Source of the DNA: Verticillium longisporum
Lineage: Eukaryota > Ascomycota > Sordariomycetes > Glomerellales > Plectosphaerellaceae
Length of the DNA stretch: 64,000 nt
Assembly (NCBI GenBank): GCA_019188255.1
Contig: JAETXT010000005.1
Location: forward strand, 2,604,001 to 2,668,000
Direction: 5' to 3'
The notes beneath the pieces were generated by a model that was not told the origin of the DNA, searched no databases, and was given only the letters and a program-made list of their open reading frames with translations. Position numbers and translations under genes: made by a program. Positions 10,818-21,554 of the stretch are shown one piece after another (the stretch's first letter is position 1; each line of letters starts with the position of its first letter).

Positions 10818-11951
10818 TCATGCCACTGGACCCTCGAGTTCACCGTCCTCCCCACTCTCGACCTCGCTAGTGAGGTTCTGGTCCCGTAGCAGCAGAAGCA
10901 TCCTGAGCTTCTTCCTGTTCGCCCTATACGTCGGGGCATCTTCCAGCTGTTGGTCCCTGACCGATGGCGTCACCTGCACGCCCGTCTTGTCGAAGAGATA
11001 TCGCGGCAACTCCCCAGTGGCATCATCCACAATGTACCTTTTCGCCGTGATAACCGGGCCCTCGCCCGCCTGCCACACGATGGGCGGCATGTGCACCTCC
11101 TCCAAGTGCGCCCGCATCTCCTCCGCCGTCGCAAACTCGCGCCTGCCTTGCCTGCACCGCGCCCACTGACAGACCCTCTGCCGTCCCGTCCGCGCGTGCA
11201 CGACGCTCACATGCCGCCGCATCGTCTCAAAGTTGTGCAGCTCGGCGCTGCACCCGGCCCACTCGCACACGAACCGTAGAAACCGCGGCGCGAGCGTCTC
11301 GTACACCTCACGCGGCCCCGGGGCCTCTGGCTTGGGCGGCCGGCCGCGCCGCTTGCCCGTGTAGTAGCTCACCACTTTTGGCGTGCGGGTCTGGCGGGCG
11401 TTGGGTTGGAGCGCGCCGGCCTCGTCTTCGCCGACGACGCGGCCGAGGCTGGGACGATAGCCTTTTGGGCGGCCGCGCCTGCGCTTCTGTGTGGAGGACG
11501 GATCTGCTGCTGCTGCTGCTGCTGTTTCTGCTTCTGGCGATGATCTTGCGACAGGCGCATGGTTGCTGATCTTGCTGACGGCTGGCGAGGCCGGCTTGCT
11601 GAGGCTCGCGGGTTGGGCGGCTTGTGCTGCCAGACGGCGAAATTGTGGTGAGAGGTCTGATGTGATGTCGTCGTCGCCGCCAGCTGCGTGCGGGGCGCCG
11701 AAGGGAGCGGTCACTCTCTGCTTAGGGGTAGACGAGCCGAGGACAATCTCAAATCTAGATGACGTCGGCGTCTGTGGCTCGATGGTAGTCGGCTGAAAAG
11801 ACGGGCGTAGCTTTTTGGGTGAGGTTGTTTTCAGTGCCCCTGATGGGCGCGCGGCGAAGAAGGTGTCAAGAGTCGGCTGCTGTGTCTTGAGGTGCTTTCT
11901 TGAGTGTGTTGAAGTGGCTGGAGTAGCCTTTCGCTCGCGCGTCGACGCCAT
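10818..11951 (-). CDS. AT-hook and C2H2 zinc-finger protein with PIP-box
   Basis: A 377-residue single-exon protein, probably nuclear. The N-terminus has a basic stretch, then Q25-P-T-L28-D-T-F31-F32, an exact match to the PCNA-interacting PIP-box pattern QxxLxxFF. Two AT-hook cores follow, RRGRPKG (about residue 158) and KRRGRPPK (about 200), which bind the minor groove of AT-rich DNA. Two C2H2-like fingers come next: CEWAGCSAELHNFETMRRH then VVH, and CQWARCRQ ending HLEEVH. A run of alanines (about 144-149) is encoded by a CTG-type repeat near 11507-11525 on the plus strand. The family combination suggests a chromatin or replication-linked DNA-binding protein. It could instead act as a transcription factor. 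No ortholog name is assigned. Confidence 0.8.
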   Translation of the reverse strand: MASTRERKATPATSTHSRKHLKTQQPTLDTFFAARPSGALKTTSPKKLRPSFQPTTIEPQTPTSSRFEIVLGSSTPKQRVTAPFGAPHAAGGDDDITSDLSPQFRRLAAQAAQPASLSKPASPAVSKISNHAPVARSSPEAETAAAAAADPSSTQKRRRGRPKGYRPSLGRVVGEDEAGALQPNARQTRTPKVVSYYTGKRRGRPPKPEAPGPREVYETLAPRFLRFVCEWAGCSAELHNFETMRRHVSVVHARTGRQRVCQWARCRQGRREFATAEEMRAHLEEVHMPPIVWQAGEGPVITAKRYIVDDATGELPRYLFDKTGVQVTPSVRDQQLEDAPTYRANRKKLRMLLLLRDQNLTSEVESGEDGELEGPVA

Positions 11952-12719
11952 TATGAGTTAAATGACGGTGAGAATGCGCGAGAGACTCGACGCGTCCCAG
12001 TCAGTTGGACGCGTCCAGGAAGGACTGTAAGGTGAGTTTCACGATGTAGTTGTGCAGACTGAGAGTTCGACGCCGAGGTCGATGTATACCAAAAAAGGTA
12101 TACATTCGGCTAGACAGCATATGGCCAAACTTCTGCCACCTGTCACCACGTGGTGGGGTCCAGCTCCCGTCTCAATGCGAACGTGAAATGGACATGGTAC
12201 TGGAGCCTGTACATCATTTCAGATGAACATCACGGATGAGGACAATCAAACACATGGGCCTCTTGGATTTCTTATCATGTGCTCATCCGGCAAAACGTGT
12301 GAACACCACGCACGGTCAAACTCGGTCCAGTGGCTTCCATCAGCACTCCCAATCGAGGCGCATGCATTGTTGCGTTGTTGCCCCGCCTTCTTCTGATACC
12401 TCCTCTTCGAGTCCACCTAGCCGGACTCCGGGGAGCCTATGCACCTGTATTATTAATCGTCACTCAAGTGATGCACCATCACGTCTTCAGGCTCTCTATG
12501 ATTCGAATGGCGCATTTGCAGACAATGATGGTATCATTCGTCATATCAGCAGCCTCCCGATTTGCCATATATCAAGCCTTGCACCTGGAGCAACGTTGAG
12601 CAACCAACAAGACAGACCTCTGCCCTTTCACCCCTCGTCGACAGCCAACCTCACTCATCTCACTTCCGTCCATCTTCTTGTGCCCATAACCTGTGAAATC
12701 GCTGCGTACCAACATCGAT
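11952..12719. other. Divergent promoter region, zinc finger and SDR
   Basis: No coding sequence supported. Both neighbouring genes start outward from here, so the region should carry both promoters. The perfect hairpin at 12082-12105 lies 131 bp upstream of the zinc-finger ATG. Confidence 0.45.
12082..12105. repeat. Perfect 9-bp inverted repeat
   Basis: ATGTATACC at 12082-12090 and GGTATACAT at 12097-12105, separated by AAAAAA. It could be a cruciform or a dimeric protein binding site in the divergent promoter region. Confidence 0.7.
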
Positions 12720-13634
12720 ATGGCGTCCAAATCGTTCTATGCCGTGATTGCTGGTGCTGGCACCGGCACGGGTAAATCATCTTCGAGCTCTCGTCCTCAG
12801 CCAGTCATACTGATCACTCTTCAGGCCGAGCTGCCGCAGTTCGCTTTGCCAAATCTTACCCAGTCGTTCTTCTTGCACGCAAACCCGAAAGCTACGAAGA
12901 CATTGTCAAAGAGATCAACGAGTCCGGCGGCCAGGCCATCGGGATCACCACGGATGCCACTGACCCCAAGTCCCTGAGCCTGGCCTTTGACACCGTAAAG
13001 CAGAAGCTGCCTGATTCAAAGTTGGCTGCCGCTATCTACAACGTCAATGGCGGTTTCTCCCGGGTTCCGTTCCTCGAACTCAAGCTCGAGGATCTGGATG
13101 CCAGTCTCAACGCCGCACCGTACGTTCTCTCAAGGCCTCAGATTGCGGAGGATGGGGCATGACTGATGTTCACAGACGCGGCTTCGCTGTATTCGCTCAG
13201 AGGACTCTGCCGCTCCTCCTTGATTCCGTCTCAGACTCACCTCACCCGCCGACCCTCATCATCACGGGAGCTACAGCATCGGTGAGAGGATCCGCCCTGT
13301 TTGGGGGCTTTGCCGCTGGCAAGTTTGCCCTTCGCGCCCTCGGCCAATCTCTTGCTCGGGAGTTCCACCCCAAGGGCGTCCACGTTGCCCACGCCATCAT
13401 CGACGGTGGCATCGACACACCGTGGGGCAAGGCCCACGAACCAAACGACGGTGCGGCTGACGGCAAGATCAAGCCAGAACAAGTAGGTGACATCCATGCA
13501 TCATGTGAAGTCTCAAAACTGACGGACCCTTACCTTGTATTTAGATTGCGGAAGATTACTGGCATCTCCATACCCAGCACCGTTCAGGCTTCACACAGGA
13601 GATCGACACCAGGCCCTACGTAGAGAAGTTCTGA
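12720..13634 (+). CDS. Short-chain dehydrogenase/reductase lacking catalytic Tyr
   Basis: NAD(P)-binding Rossmann protein of 247 residues in four exons (12720-12771, 12825-13119, 13176-13482, 13545-13634). The introns are 53, 56 and 62 nt with normal splice signals, and the total is divisible by three. The N-terminal Gly-rich loop is GAGTGTGRAAAV. Next come LLARKPE, the NVNGGF segment in the place of the usual NNAG, and LIITGATAS carrying the catalytic Ser region. The YxxxK active site reads FAAGK, so the catalytic tyrosine is Phe while the lysine is kept. This variant recurs in a subgroup of SDRs, and its activity is uncertain. No signal peptide, so probably cytosolic. Substrate unknown. It converges on the Tma46 gene. 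Confidence 0.85.
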
Positions 13635-13942
13635 GGCGCAGTAACGCCTGTAGTGAAATAGTGCGTCAAACAGTGTGTAGTGTGCGACCTGAATCAAGAC
13701 ATTTGAACCATTTCCTCAGAAATGGCAATGATATACGATGTCCTCTGCCGGGAAATAGTCATACTTCATTCGTCGTTGGCGAGCGGTAGACAGGTTCGCC
13801 GACCTGGTTGCCATCGCATCGTGCCGCTCCGGCCGTCGTTTTGCAGTTAAACCCGTCGTAACGGGTGCTCGGAATCGGCGTTGTGCGTCGCGCTATCGGC
13901 TCAGCAGGTGTTCTAATAACATGAGGTTCGGGTGTGCCATTT
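13635..13942. other. Convergent 3' intergenic region
   Basis: About 300 bp between the SDR and Tma46 stop codons. No gene seen; it presumably holds both 3' UTRs. Confidence 0.4.
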
Positions 13943-15060
13943 TCAAGACCCGGACGCTTCGACAACGGGAGCCGTTGACTCCAGCATGGCGCCCACAGCC
14001 GTGCCGTGGAGAGCAGCCACACGTTCAGCCTCCTTTCTTTCCCGCGCAGCCTCGGTCTCTGCTCGCAACTTCTCCATATTCCAGGCGTCGTTGTCATCAT
14101 CGTCCTCATCGCTGGACTCGTCATCATCCTTCCAGGTACCGCTCTCGAACATCGCACGACCAGTGGCCTCCTTGGCCTTCTTCGCCTGCTCCTCGGCAGC
14201 CTTCTTGTCCAACCTCTCCTTCTTCCACTTGGCAAAAGACTCTGGCGTTACTGGTGTCAGGGTGCCTGTGAGCTTGTGTCGTTCGGACTCCAGGAACTCC
14301 TCAAGGGTGAGCGTCTTCAATGGTGACTTATCCATCAAAGCCTTCTCAGCCGCTCGCTGCTCCTTGGTTTTCAACACGAAACTAGAGGAGTGTTAGCAAA
14401 ATGCTCTGAGTTGATGAAACGTGCGACGTACCCTGGCGGTAGAGCGTGCTTGTACATGCACTTGTCGCCTCCATTGGGACAGATCCAGAACCAGCCGTAC
14501 TTGCCCTCCTCGATGGCCTCGACGAAGAACTTGCAGACCTTGTCTGTGGTCGTCTTTTGGTTTCCCTTCTTCGACAAGACGACGGACCGGAGCTTCTCTT
14601 CATCCCACTCCGCAGACGTCTCGACCTTCTTCTGCTCGTCCTCCTCGGCTCTGGTGTCGGTGTACAGACTCTTCTTGTTGACTTTGCGCTCGTCTTCGAC
14701 ATTGTGGGAAAACTTGCACTTCTTGCCCTTCTCGCAATTGCCCTTCTTGAAGAAAATGCACACCACGGTCTTGGGGTCGACGCCAAATGGAACTTTCTGG
14801 ATTTGTGCGGGCTTGTTGACCATGTCGGCCAGTTCCCTCTTGGCATCCTCCGCAGCCCGCTTCTCCTTCTCACGCTGAGCCTTCTCAGCCTGTTTACGCT
14901 TCTCCTCCGGCGTGCCGCCAGACTTGGCCATTGCGCTAAGTTGAGCAATCTGCTTCTGGGCCGCGCCACCCTTCTTATTCTTCATGCCGAAGGTCTTGTC
15001 GGCCACGGCCTGCGCGCCCTTGGCCTTGGCAGGCTTCTCGATGTTCTTCTTGGGCGGCAT
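13943..15060 (-). CDS. tma46: CCCH zinc-finger protein Tma46/DFRP1 (ZC3H15)
   Basis: Ribosome-associated partner of the GTPase Rbg1/DRG1. The 355-residue protein has two exons (15060-14432, 14381-13943) separated by a 50-nt intron with GTACGT, TGCTAACAC and TAG. The N-terminus MPPKKNIEKPAKAKG and the following Lys/Ala helix are typical. Two CCCH fingers are visible: CIFFKKGNCEKGKKCKFSH at about residues 101-119, and a longer one starting CKFFVEAIEEG and ending CPNGGDKCMYKH. Then LPPGFVLK and LTLEEFLESERHKL lead into the DFRP region that binds the GTPase. The C-terminus is acidic (DDDESSDEDDDD). The arrangement and length match the family. Expected in the cytosol on translating ribosomes. Confidence 0.95.
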
Positions 15061-15589
15061 GATGTCGGTTGGGCGCTTCCAGTGTCGAGTAGTCTACGAT
15101 CGAGCAGGGGAGCTCGAAGGGTGGTGACAACCAAAGGCGTCACAAACGAAGTTGTCGATAAATGGTGGGGGTTTGGCGAAAGGAAGAAAGTGGGACTGAC
15201 AGAAATCCAGGATGAAGTCACGCCAGGATGGTCACGTGTATGGCGGGGTGTGTGTGAGAGAGAACACTATCTGACAGGCGCCAAGCCGACTCACTGGCCT
15301 TGTCAGTACGTATGTCGGTACGTACCTTCAATTGAAGCTCCAGTTGTCCAGTTCCACCCCAACCGGCAACAGCAACAGTACCAGCTTGCGTTCGGCAACC
15401 TACCACATTCGCGACAGACGTCCAAACATCCCACTTCGCCGATCAACCAAGCGTGTGAGTCGCCTTGACATCGAAAGGAGAAGGAGGACTGGCGAGCAAA
15501 TGCAGAATTGTCTCTGACCGTGCCTAGCCCCAGGAGCCTCCCGATACCACGAAGTCGCGTTAGGACACATTTCGGACCAGCTATTCACA
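15061..15589. other. Divergent promoter region, Tma46 and OST4
   Basis: 529 bp between two outward-facing genes. No other gene seen. It probably contains both promoters. Confidence 0.45.
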
Positions 15590-15745
15590 ATGATCTCCGA
15601 CGGCGAACTGTACCAGCTAGCGATTGTACTGGGCTCTAGTGCAATGGCCCTGATTGTGGTGTACCACTACCTAGAGGTCAACGCTGAGGACGAGAAGACC
15701 CCCACGGTCGCCGGAGCACAGCCTACAAAGCAAGCAGCCGCATGA
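15590..15745 (+). CDS. ost4: Oligosaccharyltransferase subunit OST4
   Basis: Mini-protein of 51 residues, one transmembrane helix, part of the ER oligosaccharyltransferase that N-glycosylates nascent proteins. In yeast it bridges Stt3 and Ost3/6. The start MISDGELYQLAI is the family signature (MISD, then a hydrophobic helix). The helix continues AMALIVVYHYLEVN, where the YH and EVN positions are typical. The C-terminus is short and polar, a little longer than in yeast. The frame is intact from ATG 15590 to TGA 15743-15745, with no intron. It is easily missed because it is so short. It is divergent from Tma46. Confidence is high because both the N-terminal motif and total length fit. Confidence 0.92.
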   Translation: MISDGELYQLAIVLGSSAMALIVVYHYLEVNAEDEKTPTVAGAQPTKQAAA

Positions 15746-16746
15746 ACGACATCGTCAGGAGGTGCAGATCACAGTCGAAATGGAAGGTTGAAGAATAAAG
15801 AGGACAGTGTACGATACCTCGGCGGAGTGTATGGACGAGAGAATGCCGACCTGCCGCGGGCCGCAATCTGTTGGCGGAGGCGCTGGAGGTTGGTGGGATG
15901 CCCATACGACACATCTCGCTGACAACGGGGTTTGAACACAGATGCTAGGCAGATGGGAACAATTGGGACCAGGCGAAGCATTCCCGTTGGGTTTGGGGGA
16001 GCACGATCGTCCACGGCTAGGTGGTTTTTTGGTGACAATTCTTCGTTCAGGGTCCATCCGGCCGAGACAGAAATCCCGACTTGATACCCCTATTTGCACC
16101 TTAGTTCTTGCTCTTTGTGCACTTTCTGGGGAGACCTGATAGTCCCTTAATCAAGGTGGTGACCATACAGTCCTTGAGTTGGAGGCCTACAGGCACCGTC
16201 AGAGCTCTTGAAGCCAGGTCGCTGATCAGCCAATGGGCGAAAGCAGTACATGCCAGTCGCATTGTGGCTCATGTTCAGGGGCCATCCTGAAGTGGTTTAG
16301 CGTGTCACGCCCAAGCCGGTGCCGTTGTTTTCTCAGGCGCGACGCCCCCAAGGTCCCAGCCCAGGCAGAAAACGCTGGTCAACTGTCCCTCCCGCTCTCC
16401 TTCCTCTCGTCTCCTGCATCTCTCTCCTTCCGACGTTCACCACCACCACTCCCATCAGCTATCGGAACGTAAACCAGACGCGCCTTCCACTTCTTTATCA
16501 CTGCACTGCGCTATCACTGCAGTTCTTCCATTCTTAAAATAATCATTTGTCAACCGACCTGTCTACCGACTCGCGCAGGCAAATCGCGTAGGATCAGACA
16601 TCCCACTTTCCTCTGACCAACACAACCCACATCTCTTGCGCGTCCAGCTTTGAGCCATCTCGTACAGCTGTCTACCATCACTGCAGCGTTAGCAAGCAGG
16701 AACTCACATACCAACTCCCACAACAAATCACTCCATAATCGCCAAT
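15746..16746. other. Region between OST4 and ALY/REF
   Basis: About 1 kb without a supported gene. It holds a CCAAT box at 16230-16234. The pyrimidine-rich stretch at 16380-16500 resembles a fungal transcription start and 5' leader for the ALY/REF gene. Confidence 0.45.
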
Positions 16747-18465
16747 ATGTCCGGCAAGCTTGACCAGTCTCTTGACGAGATCCTCACCACGCGCCGCCGC
16801 TCCAACGGCCCTCGCCGCCGCTCTCAGCGCCAGGCCACCACCACCGGCCGTCCCACCGTTGCCGCACCTGTCGGCGGTGTTCAGAAGAACCCCAGGAACG
16901 CGCGCACCCCGGCCAACAAGCCCACTCCGGCCAAGGCCGCCCCTCACACTGGCGAGAGCAAGATCATCGTGAACAACCTTGTAAGTTCCGCCGTATTTTA
17001 CCTCTGCCAAACCCGACTAACACCCTGCAGCCCAAGGACGTGAACGAGCAGCAAATCAAGGTATGTTGCCGCTGAGGCTACCTTAGTATTCGGACATAGT
17101 TCGACATGTTTTCCCTCGCTCGCACACCCTCCGAAAGCGTTTCAGCGGTGCGTATTTATTCGGCTAGAGACGCCACAAGCTGTTCCCTGGCCCCAAGCAA
17201 GATGCCGCAAGTCTCCTCCGCCGCGCACCACGAAGCTTCAGTCGTGTCGTGCCGACAAGAGTTGAGCGCGTCCCTGTCACGCCATGAATATCAGTTGCGT
17301 CCCGGTAGCCTGGTCAGCACCGTTGCAGCCTGATAAGCGATGACAAACCAAGGGATGTAGGCTATTTGAGAGGACGCGAGCAACCCACGAGCGTGGCCTG
17401 CGAAACCTACCCGATCGAACGCTTGCTTGATCAAATCTGGCTTCACATGTTGGCATACAGCGAGCACAGCAGTGAGCAACAGTGAGCAGAACAATGTGGC
17501 ACGAGAGAGTCCATTCCCTGTGGTCTGAGGGAAGCAATGATGGAAGCTCGGCAGCTCTATCATTGGTTGCGAACGGTGCGCTTTTATGGAGCATACATTT
17601 CAGTTGCGGCGCGATACTCATCTTGGAACGAACAAGTCGGCGGCTCCGAGGGCACTGTCATAACTTGCGTCTTTCACGCGGCGTTGGCATTCTGTGGGCT
17701 TGAACGGACGATCCATGGCTCAAAACGGCTGCTCACTGCTCTGCTCGCTGGACAAACTTTTGTGATCGACGATCTCGGCTCTGCGGATTATTGCGACGGA
17801 ACGCATACGATTACCTACGCACTTTGTTCGGAATACTGACATCAGACTCCAGGAGTACTTTGCGCAATCGGTCGGTTCCATTAAGAAGGTTGAAATCTCT
17901 TACGGACCCAACTCGGTCAGCCGTGGCATCGCCAACGTCTCCTTCAGCAAGCCCGATGGCGCTAGCAAGGCCTTCAACAAGCTCAACGGTCTGTTGGTTG
18001 ATGGCCGCCCCATCAAGGTCAGCAAGCTCAATGAACCCTCCACAGTACGTCTGCTAACGCAATGGTCAGATTGAGATTGTCGTAGGCGCCTCCCAGGCGG
18101 CTAACGTCATTCCCCCCACCAAAACGCTCGCCGAGCGCACTTCGTAAGTGGACAAGCTATTACTTGCCATGCTAAACACATCTGACAATTTTCACAGCCA
18201 GCCTAAGTCGCAGGCCAAGGCTCAGCCCAAGTCCGCTGCTTCCAACAAGCACAACGCCGCGAAGACCGCCGGTGCTGCCGGTCGGGGCAAGAAGCCCCGT
18301 CAGGGCCGCACTGCTAGGCCCGCGAAGAAGACGGCCGAGGAGCTTGACTCTGAGATGGCCGACTACTTCGAGGCGGCTCCTGCTGGCACTACTGATGCTG
18401 CCTCTGGCGCTGCCGTCCCCGCTGCTGCTGCCACTGGTGACGCCCCCATGGATGAGATCATGTAG
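16747..18465 (+). CDS. yra1: mRNA export adaptor ALY/REF (Yra1/Mlo3 type)
   Basis: RNA-binding adaptor that couples transcription and splicing to Mex67-dependent mRNA export. Five exons: 16747-16980, 17031-17060, 17853-18017, 18070-18143 and 18198-18465, coding 256 residues in perfect frame. The N-terminal UAP56-binding motif is MSGKLDQSLDEILTTRR, and Arg/Pro/Lys-rich RNA-binding sequence follows. The single RRM spans SKIIVNNLPKDVNEQQIK to RPIKIEIVVGAS (about residues 74-160). The C-terminal motif AEELDSEMADYFE is the second UAP56/Sub2-binding signature. Exon 2 is a 30-nt microexon. The intron after it is 792 nt, about fifteen times longer than the other introns here. Retention would terminate the protein at a TGA at 17073-17075, so inefficient splicing could limit expression as in yeast YRA1. 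Confidence 0.95.
17061..17852 (+). other. Exceptionally long intron in the ALY/REF gene
   Basis: Donor GTATGT at 17061, branch-like TACTGACAT and acceptor CCAG at 17849-17852. The flanking exons join in phase 0 within the RRM. Other introns of this gene are 50-54 nt. It contains no ORF with recognisable features and no obvious small RNA. Yeast YRA1 has a similarly long, inefficiently spliced intron used for autoregulation. The parallel here is inference. Confidence 0.8.
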
Positions 18466-19427
18466 AGGCGCCGCATCGATGCAAATTCTTCAAGCGGTCC
18501 GGACTCCCCATCAGCTTGACAACAAGAACGACGGGAGGGCAGTTTTTGGGCACGGTTTATTATTTTTCTTCCTTGGGTTGGTACAAGTAGAGCTGCGGCA
18601 GGAAGGTTATGCCTGGTAGCTCGGACAGGGGCGAGGTACCCGACTGGAACGGATGGCTTTCACACTTCGTTTCGATTACACTTTCAGACATGAACAGTAG
18701 CAGCGCATGATTGTATTATACCAACAAACACCAAACTAAAGATGAGGGGAGAGCGCTACAGAGTAGTCTGGTAATATGAGCCATGATTTGGCTCGCATGG
18801 ATGGCGATAGTACGACGTGCGTGTCATGAGGGATCTGCTCAACGAATATGAGTGATCAACTACTTGTCTGCGACTGAACCCGGATGCGCCAGTCTGTGGC
18901 TTGCCTCTTATCACTTGCTCCTATGCCTAGTCAGCTACCTAGGTAGGTATGCTCCTGACGTCTGATTTCTACACCGTAACCCAGCAAAGTATCAACATCT
19001 TGTCAGTCATGCATATACGGCATCCCCATGGTCAACCGTAGATTCCATCTGGTGAGGGCAAACGTTAAAAGCCCAACAGGGTGCTATTTACCTCCGACTG
19101 CTGCTATGTTTGTCAGGAAAAAGGAACATTGAACAACGGCCATTCATCATCATATTTCAACACGATTCACTGAACACAATCATTCAGTATGCTGGCAGGA
19201 GAATTTTTTGTTTAAAAAAAATCATTTCTTTTGCTTTCATCAAGTCGACATTAAGAGGTGCTCGAGCGTCTACCGCGACCCTGGTCTCATATTTCGTGTC
19301 TGCATGGATGGGTATGATCGAAGGGGAGGATGGAGTTCTGTAAGAGAGACCATGGGGAGGTAGGGTGTTGGTCAAGGGGGAGAGAACACAAGTTGAGGTA
19401 GATCGGGCGTCGGCCAGAGAAGACTGC
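18466..19427. other. Convergent region between ALY/REF and p23
   Basis: No gene recognised. It should hold both 3' UTRs. A perfect 12-bp palindrome of the CTACCTAGGTAG type sits at 18935-18946. Confidence 0.4.
18935..18946. repeat. CTACCTAGGTAG palindrome
   Basis: Perfect 12-bp palindrome belonging to the TACCTA/TAGGTA motif family scattered through the intergenic DNA of this window. Confidence 0.6.
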
Positions 19428-20305
19428 TTATTTCGCGGGCTCCTTGGCGGCGGCGGCGTCAGTGGTGGCGGCAGCAGCAGCGGCGGGCTTGCTGGCGGCC
19501 TCGTCGCCCTCGAGGGCGGGCATGTCGTCCTCGTCATCGTCGCCCTCGTCGTCGTCGTCGCCGCCAAAGTCGGCACCACCCAGACCACCAGCGCCGAGCT
19601 TGGAGAAGTCGATGCCGCCAAAGTCGCCGCCGCCCATGCCGGGCATGCCACCCATGCCACCCATGCCACCCATGCCGGGCATGCCACCCATGCCCTCCAT
19701 GCCGCCCATACCGGGCATGCCACCTGTGGGAGGGGAAATCGAGTCAGCAATCATTGTCGTGGATTTGGAAATTTCCTTGCTCAGGTTGTCTGGTGAGAAT
19801 GGACTGGTGACTTACCCATGCCGCCAAACTGGGAGAAGTCCTCCTCGGGAGCCTCCTCCTGCTCGTCCTCGTCGACCCACTTGTCAAAGTTGGTCTTGAG
19901 GAAGTGGACCTTCTTGGACTCCTTGAGCAGGCGGGGCCAGTACTCCTCCTTGAGCTCCTTCTTCTGGAGCTTCAGCTCAATGTTCTTGCCCGTGTGGTTG
20001 ACCTTGCTCTCCTCCGTGTCAATCTCGCCGTACAGCTCGAGATCGAGGTGGAAGTCCTTCTTCAGGGTGTCGGAGTGGCCGTCAAAGGTCAGGCCCGTGG
20101 GCTTGAGGTCGAGCTTGAGGCTGGAAGCGGGGACGTCAGGGACGCTGATGGTCAGGTAGACGAAGTTCTTGGTGGCGTCGGAGGCGCTGGAGCGCTGGGC
20201 CCAGAGGACTGGAGGCCGATGTTAGTTCCGTCTTGGTCGTGACCGCCACGCAGGCCAAGCTGGTGTTGAGAACATACCCTCGGGAGTTGCCTTGGTAGCA
20301 GACAT
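19428..20305 (-). CDS. wos2: Hsp90 co-chaperone p23 (Sba1/Wos2)
   Basis: Co-chaperone that binds and stabilises ATP-bound Hsp90. Three exons (20305-20278, 20208-19816, 19723-19428) with introns of 69 and 92 nt, coding 238 residues. The CS/p23 fold starts with LWAQRSSASD and runs through KPTGLTFDGHS and DLELYGEID. The signature WPRLLKESKKVHFLKTNFDK then WVDEDE is complete. After it come EEDFSQFGGM, a Gly-Met rich low-complexity region (GGMPGMGGM repeated) and an acidic tail (DDDDEGDDDEDD) ending in Ala-rich sequence. This layout matches fungal Wos2/Sba1. Cytosolic and nuclear by family. Convergent with ALY/REF. Confidence 0.95.
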
Positions 20306-21554
20306 GGTGTGTGTGTGTGTTGTTCGAAAGGTCAAAGTGGGATGCTGTGAAAGAGGGGTACCAAAAGCTAGTGGTAAGGACTTTGCTTTTTGTCAGAAGA
20401 GTGTCGCGAGTAGTGGTGGTGGTGATGGTGTTGAGGGATGGGTAAGTGAGAGCAGTGGCTTACCGGTCAAGCTGCTCGAGTTGTTGAAAAGGCTGTGGCC
20501 AGGTGATGGTAGTGCTTTTGCGATGACGGGCGATTGGAGGGCAGCACGGTCGGGAAGCTTCCATAGAAGGTCCGAGAAAGTGAAAGATTTGGCTAGGCGT
20601 GGGGATTGTGGGCCCCGGCAAGGCTGCCGCCTCAGCCCCGCCGATAGAGGGGTACCTGCGGTCGTACTGCCAGCGTCGGCAACGGCAAGTACCGCTCTAC
20701 TGTTGGGGCTGGGTGCATGGGCTGGCGGTGACGTTTGACTCGCTGGAGCTCCAGTGGTCCCTTGCCTCTGTGATATGTAGTGAGGCAGGGTTCAGCCAGG
20801 CATGCTGAAATGTCAATGCCATTCTGAAATCCAAGGCACTCACTGCTGCGGGCTTCTGAATCGTGCTGCTGATTCCTTTTCGCTCCGTCTGGCTCTACCC
20901 TTGACCTTCATTCTCGCGTGGCTGCAAGACCCCTCTATGGGCGGTCATTCTAATTGGTAGAGCAACGCGGGAAGGAAGCCCAGCCCCTCCCCCCTCGCTC
21001 CCTCCCAACCACCACCAACTCGTCGCTACCTACATAGGTACCTACCTAGGTACCTTACCTTATGTAGGTAGGCAGGGACCTACCCAGGTAGACGTTGACC
21101 TACGCCGCCCTCCACCTTGGTATCTTTTTGCCCTTACTGCGAGATGGAATCGGGCGTCTGGCGCCTTCACCTCATACACTTACATGGATTATTGTCGTCG
21201 TCTGTTTGTTATCACAGGGCCATGCTACAGATCCAGGACCTTCTCAGTTCTGGACAAGCACAACAGCGGAGCAACTTAATGGGTTACAAGTCAACCTTCA
21301 TTTTTAGGGTTGAGCACCGTATGGCTAAACGATGGTAGCATCGCCTTGGATGCGCCACTCCATGTCACCAGGTTGGTCGTCAATAAGCACGAAGAGCGTC
21401 TGATAACTGAGCAGAGGAGGAAAAATATAAACAAGATATCAAATGGGTGAAAAGCCGTAGGTCCCATGCCATGATAACACTTTCAGTTTCAGTACAACAT
21501 GCGAAGTAATCCATCTCAATATACCCTGCATCAGCAGCTGGCCAGGACACAAAT
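20306..21554. other. p23 upstream region and SGNH 3' flank
   Basis: No gene supported. Starts with a GT repeat next to the p23 start (20309-20322). Holds the largest TACCTACC/TAGGTACC cluster of the window at 21026-21100. Confidence 0.45.
21026..21100. repeat. Dense TACCTACC/TAGGTACC cluster
   Basis: About 75 bp made mostly of TACCTAC, TAGGTACC and TACCTAGG units in both orientations. Partly palindromic. It is the richest example of the motif family seen elsewhere in intergenic DNA here. Confidence 0.65.
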
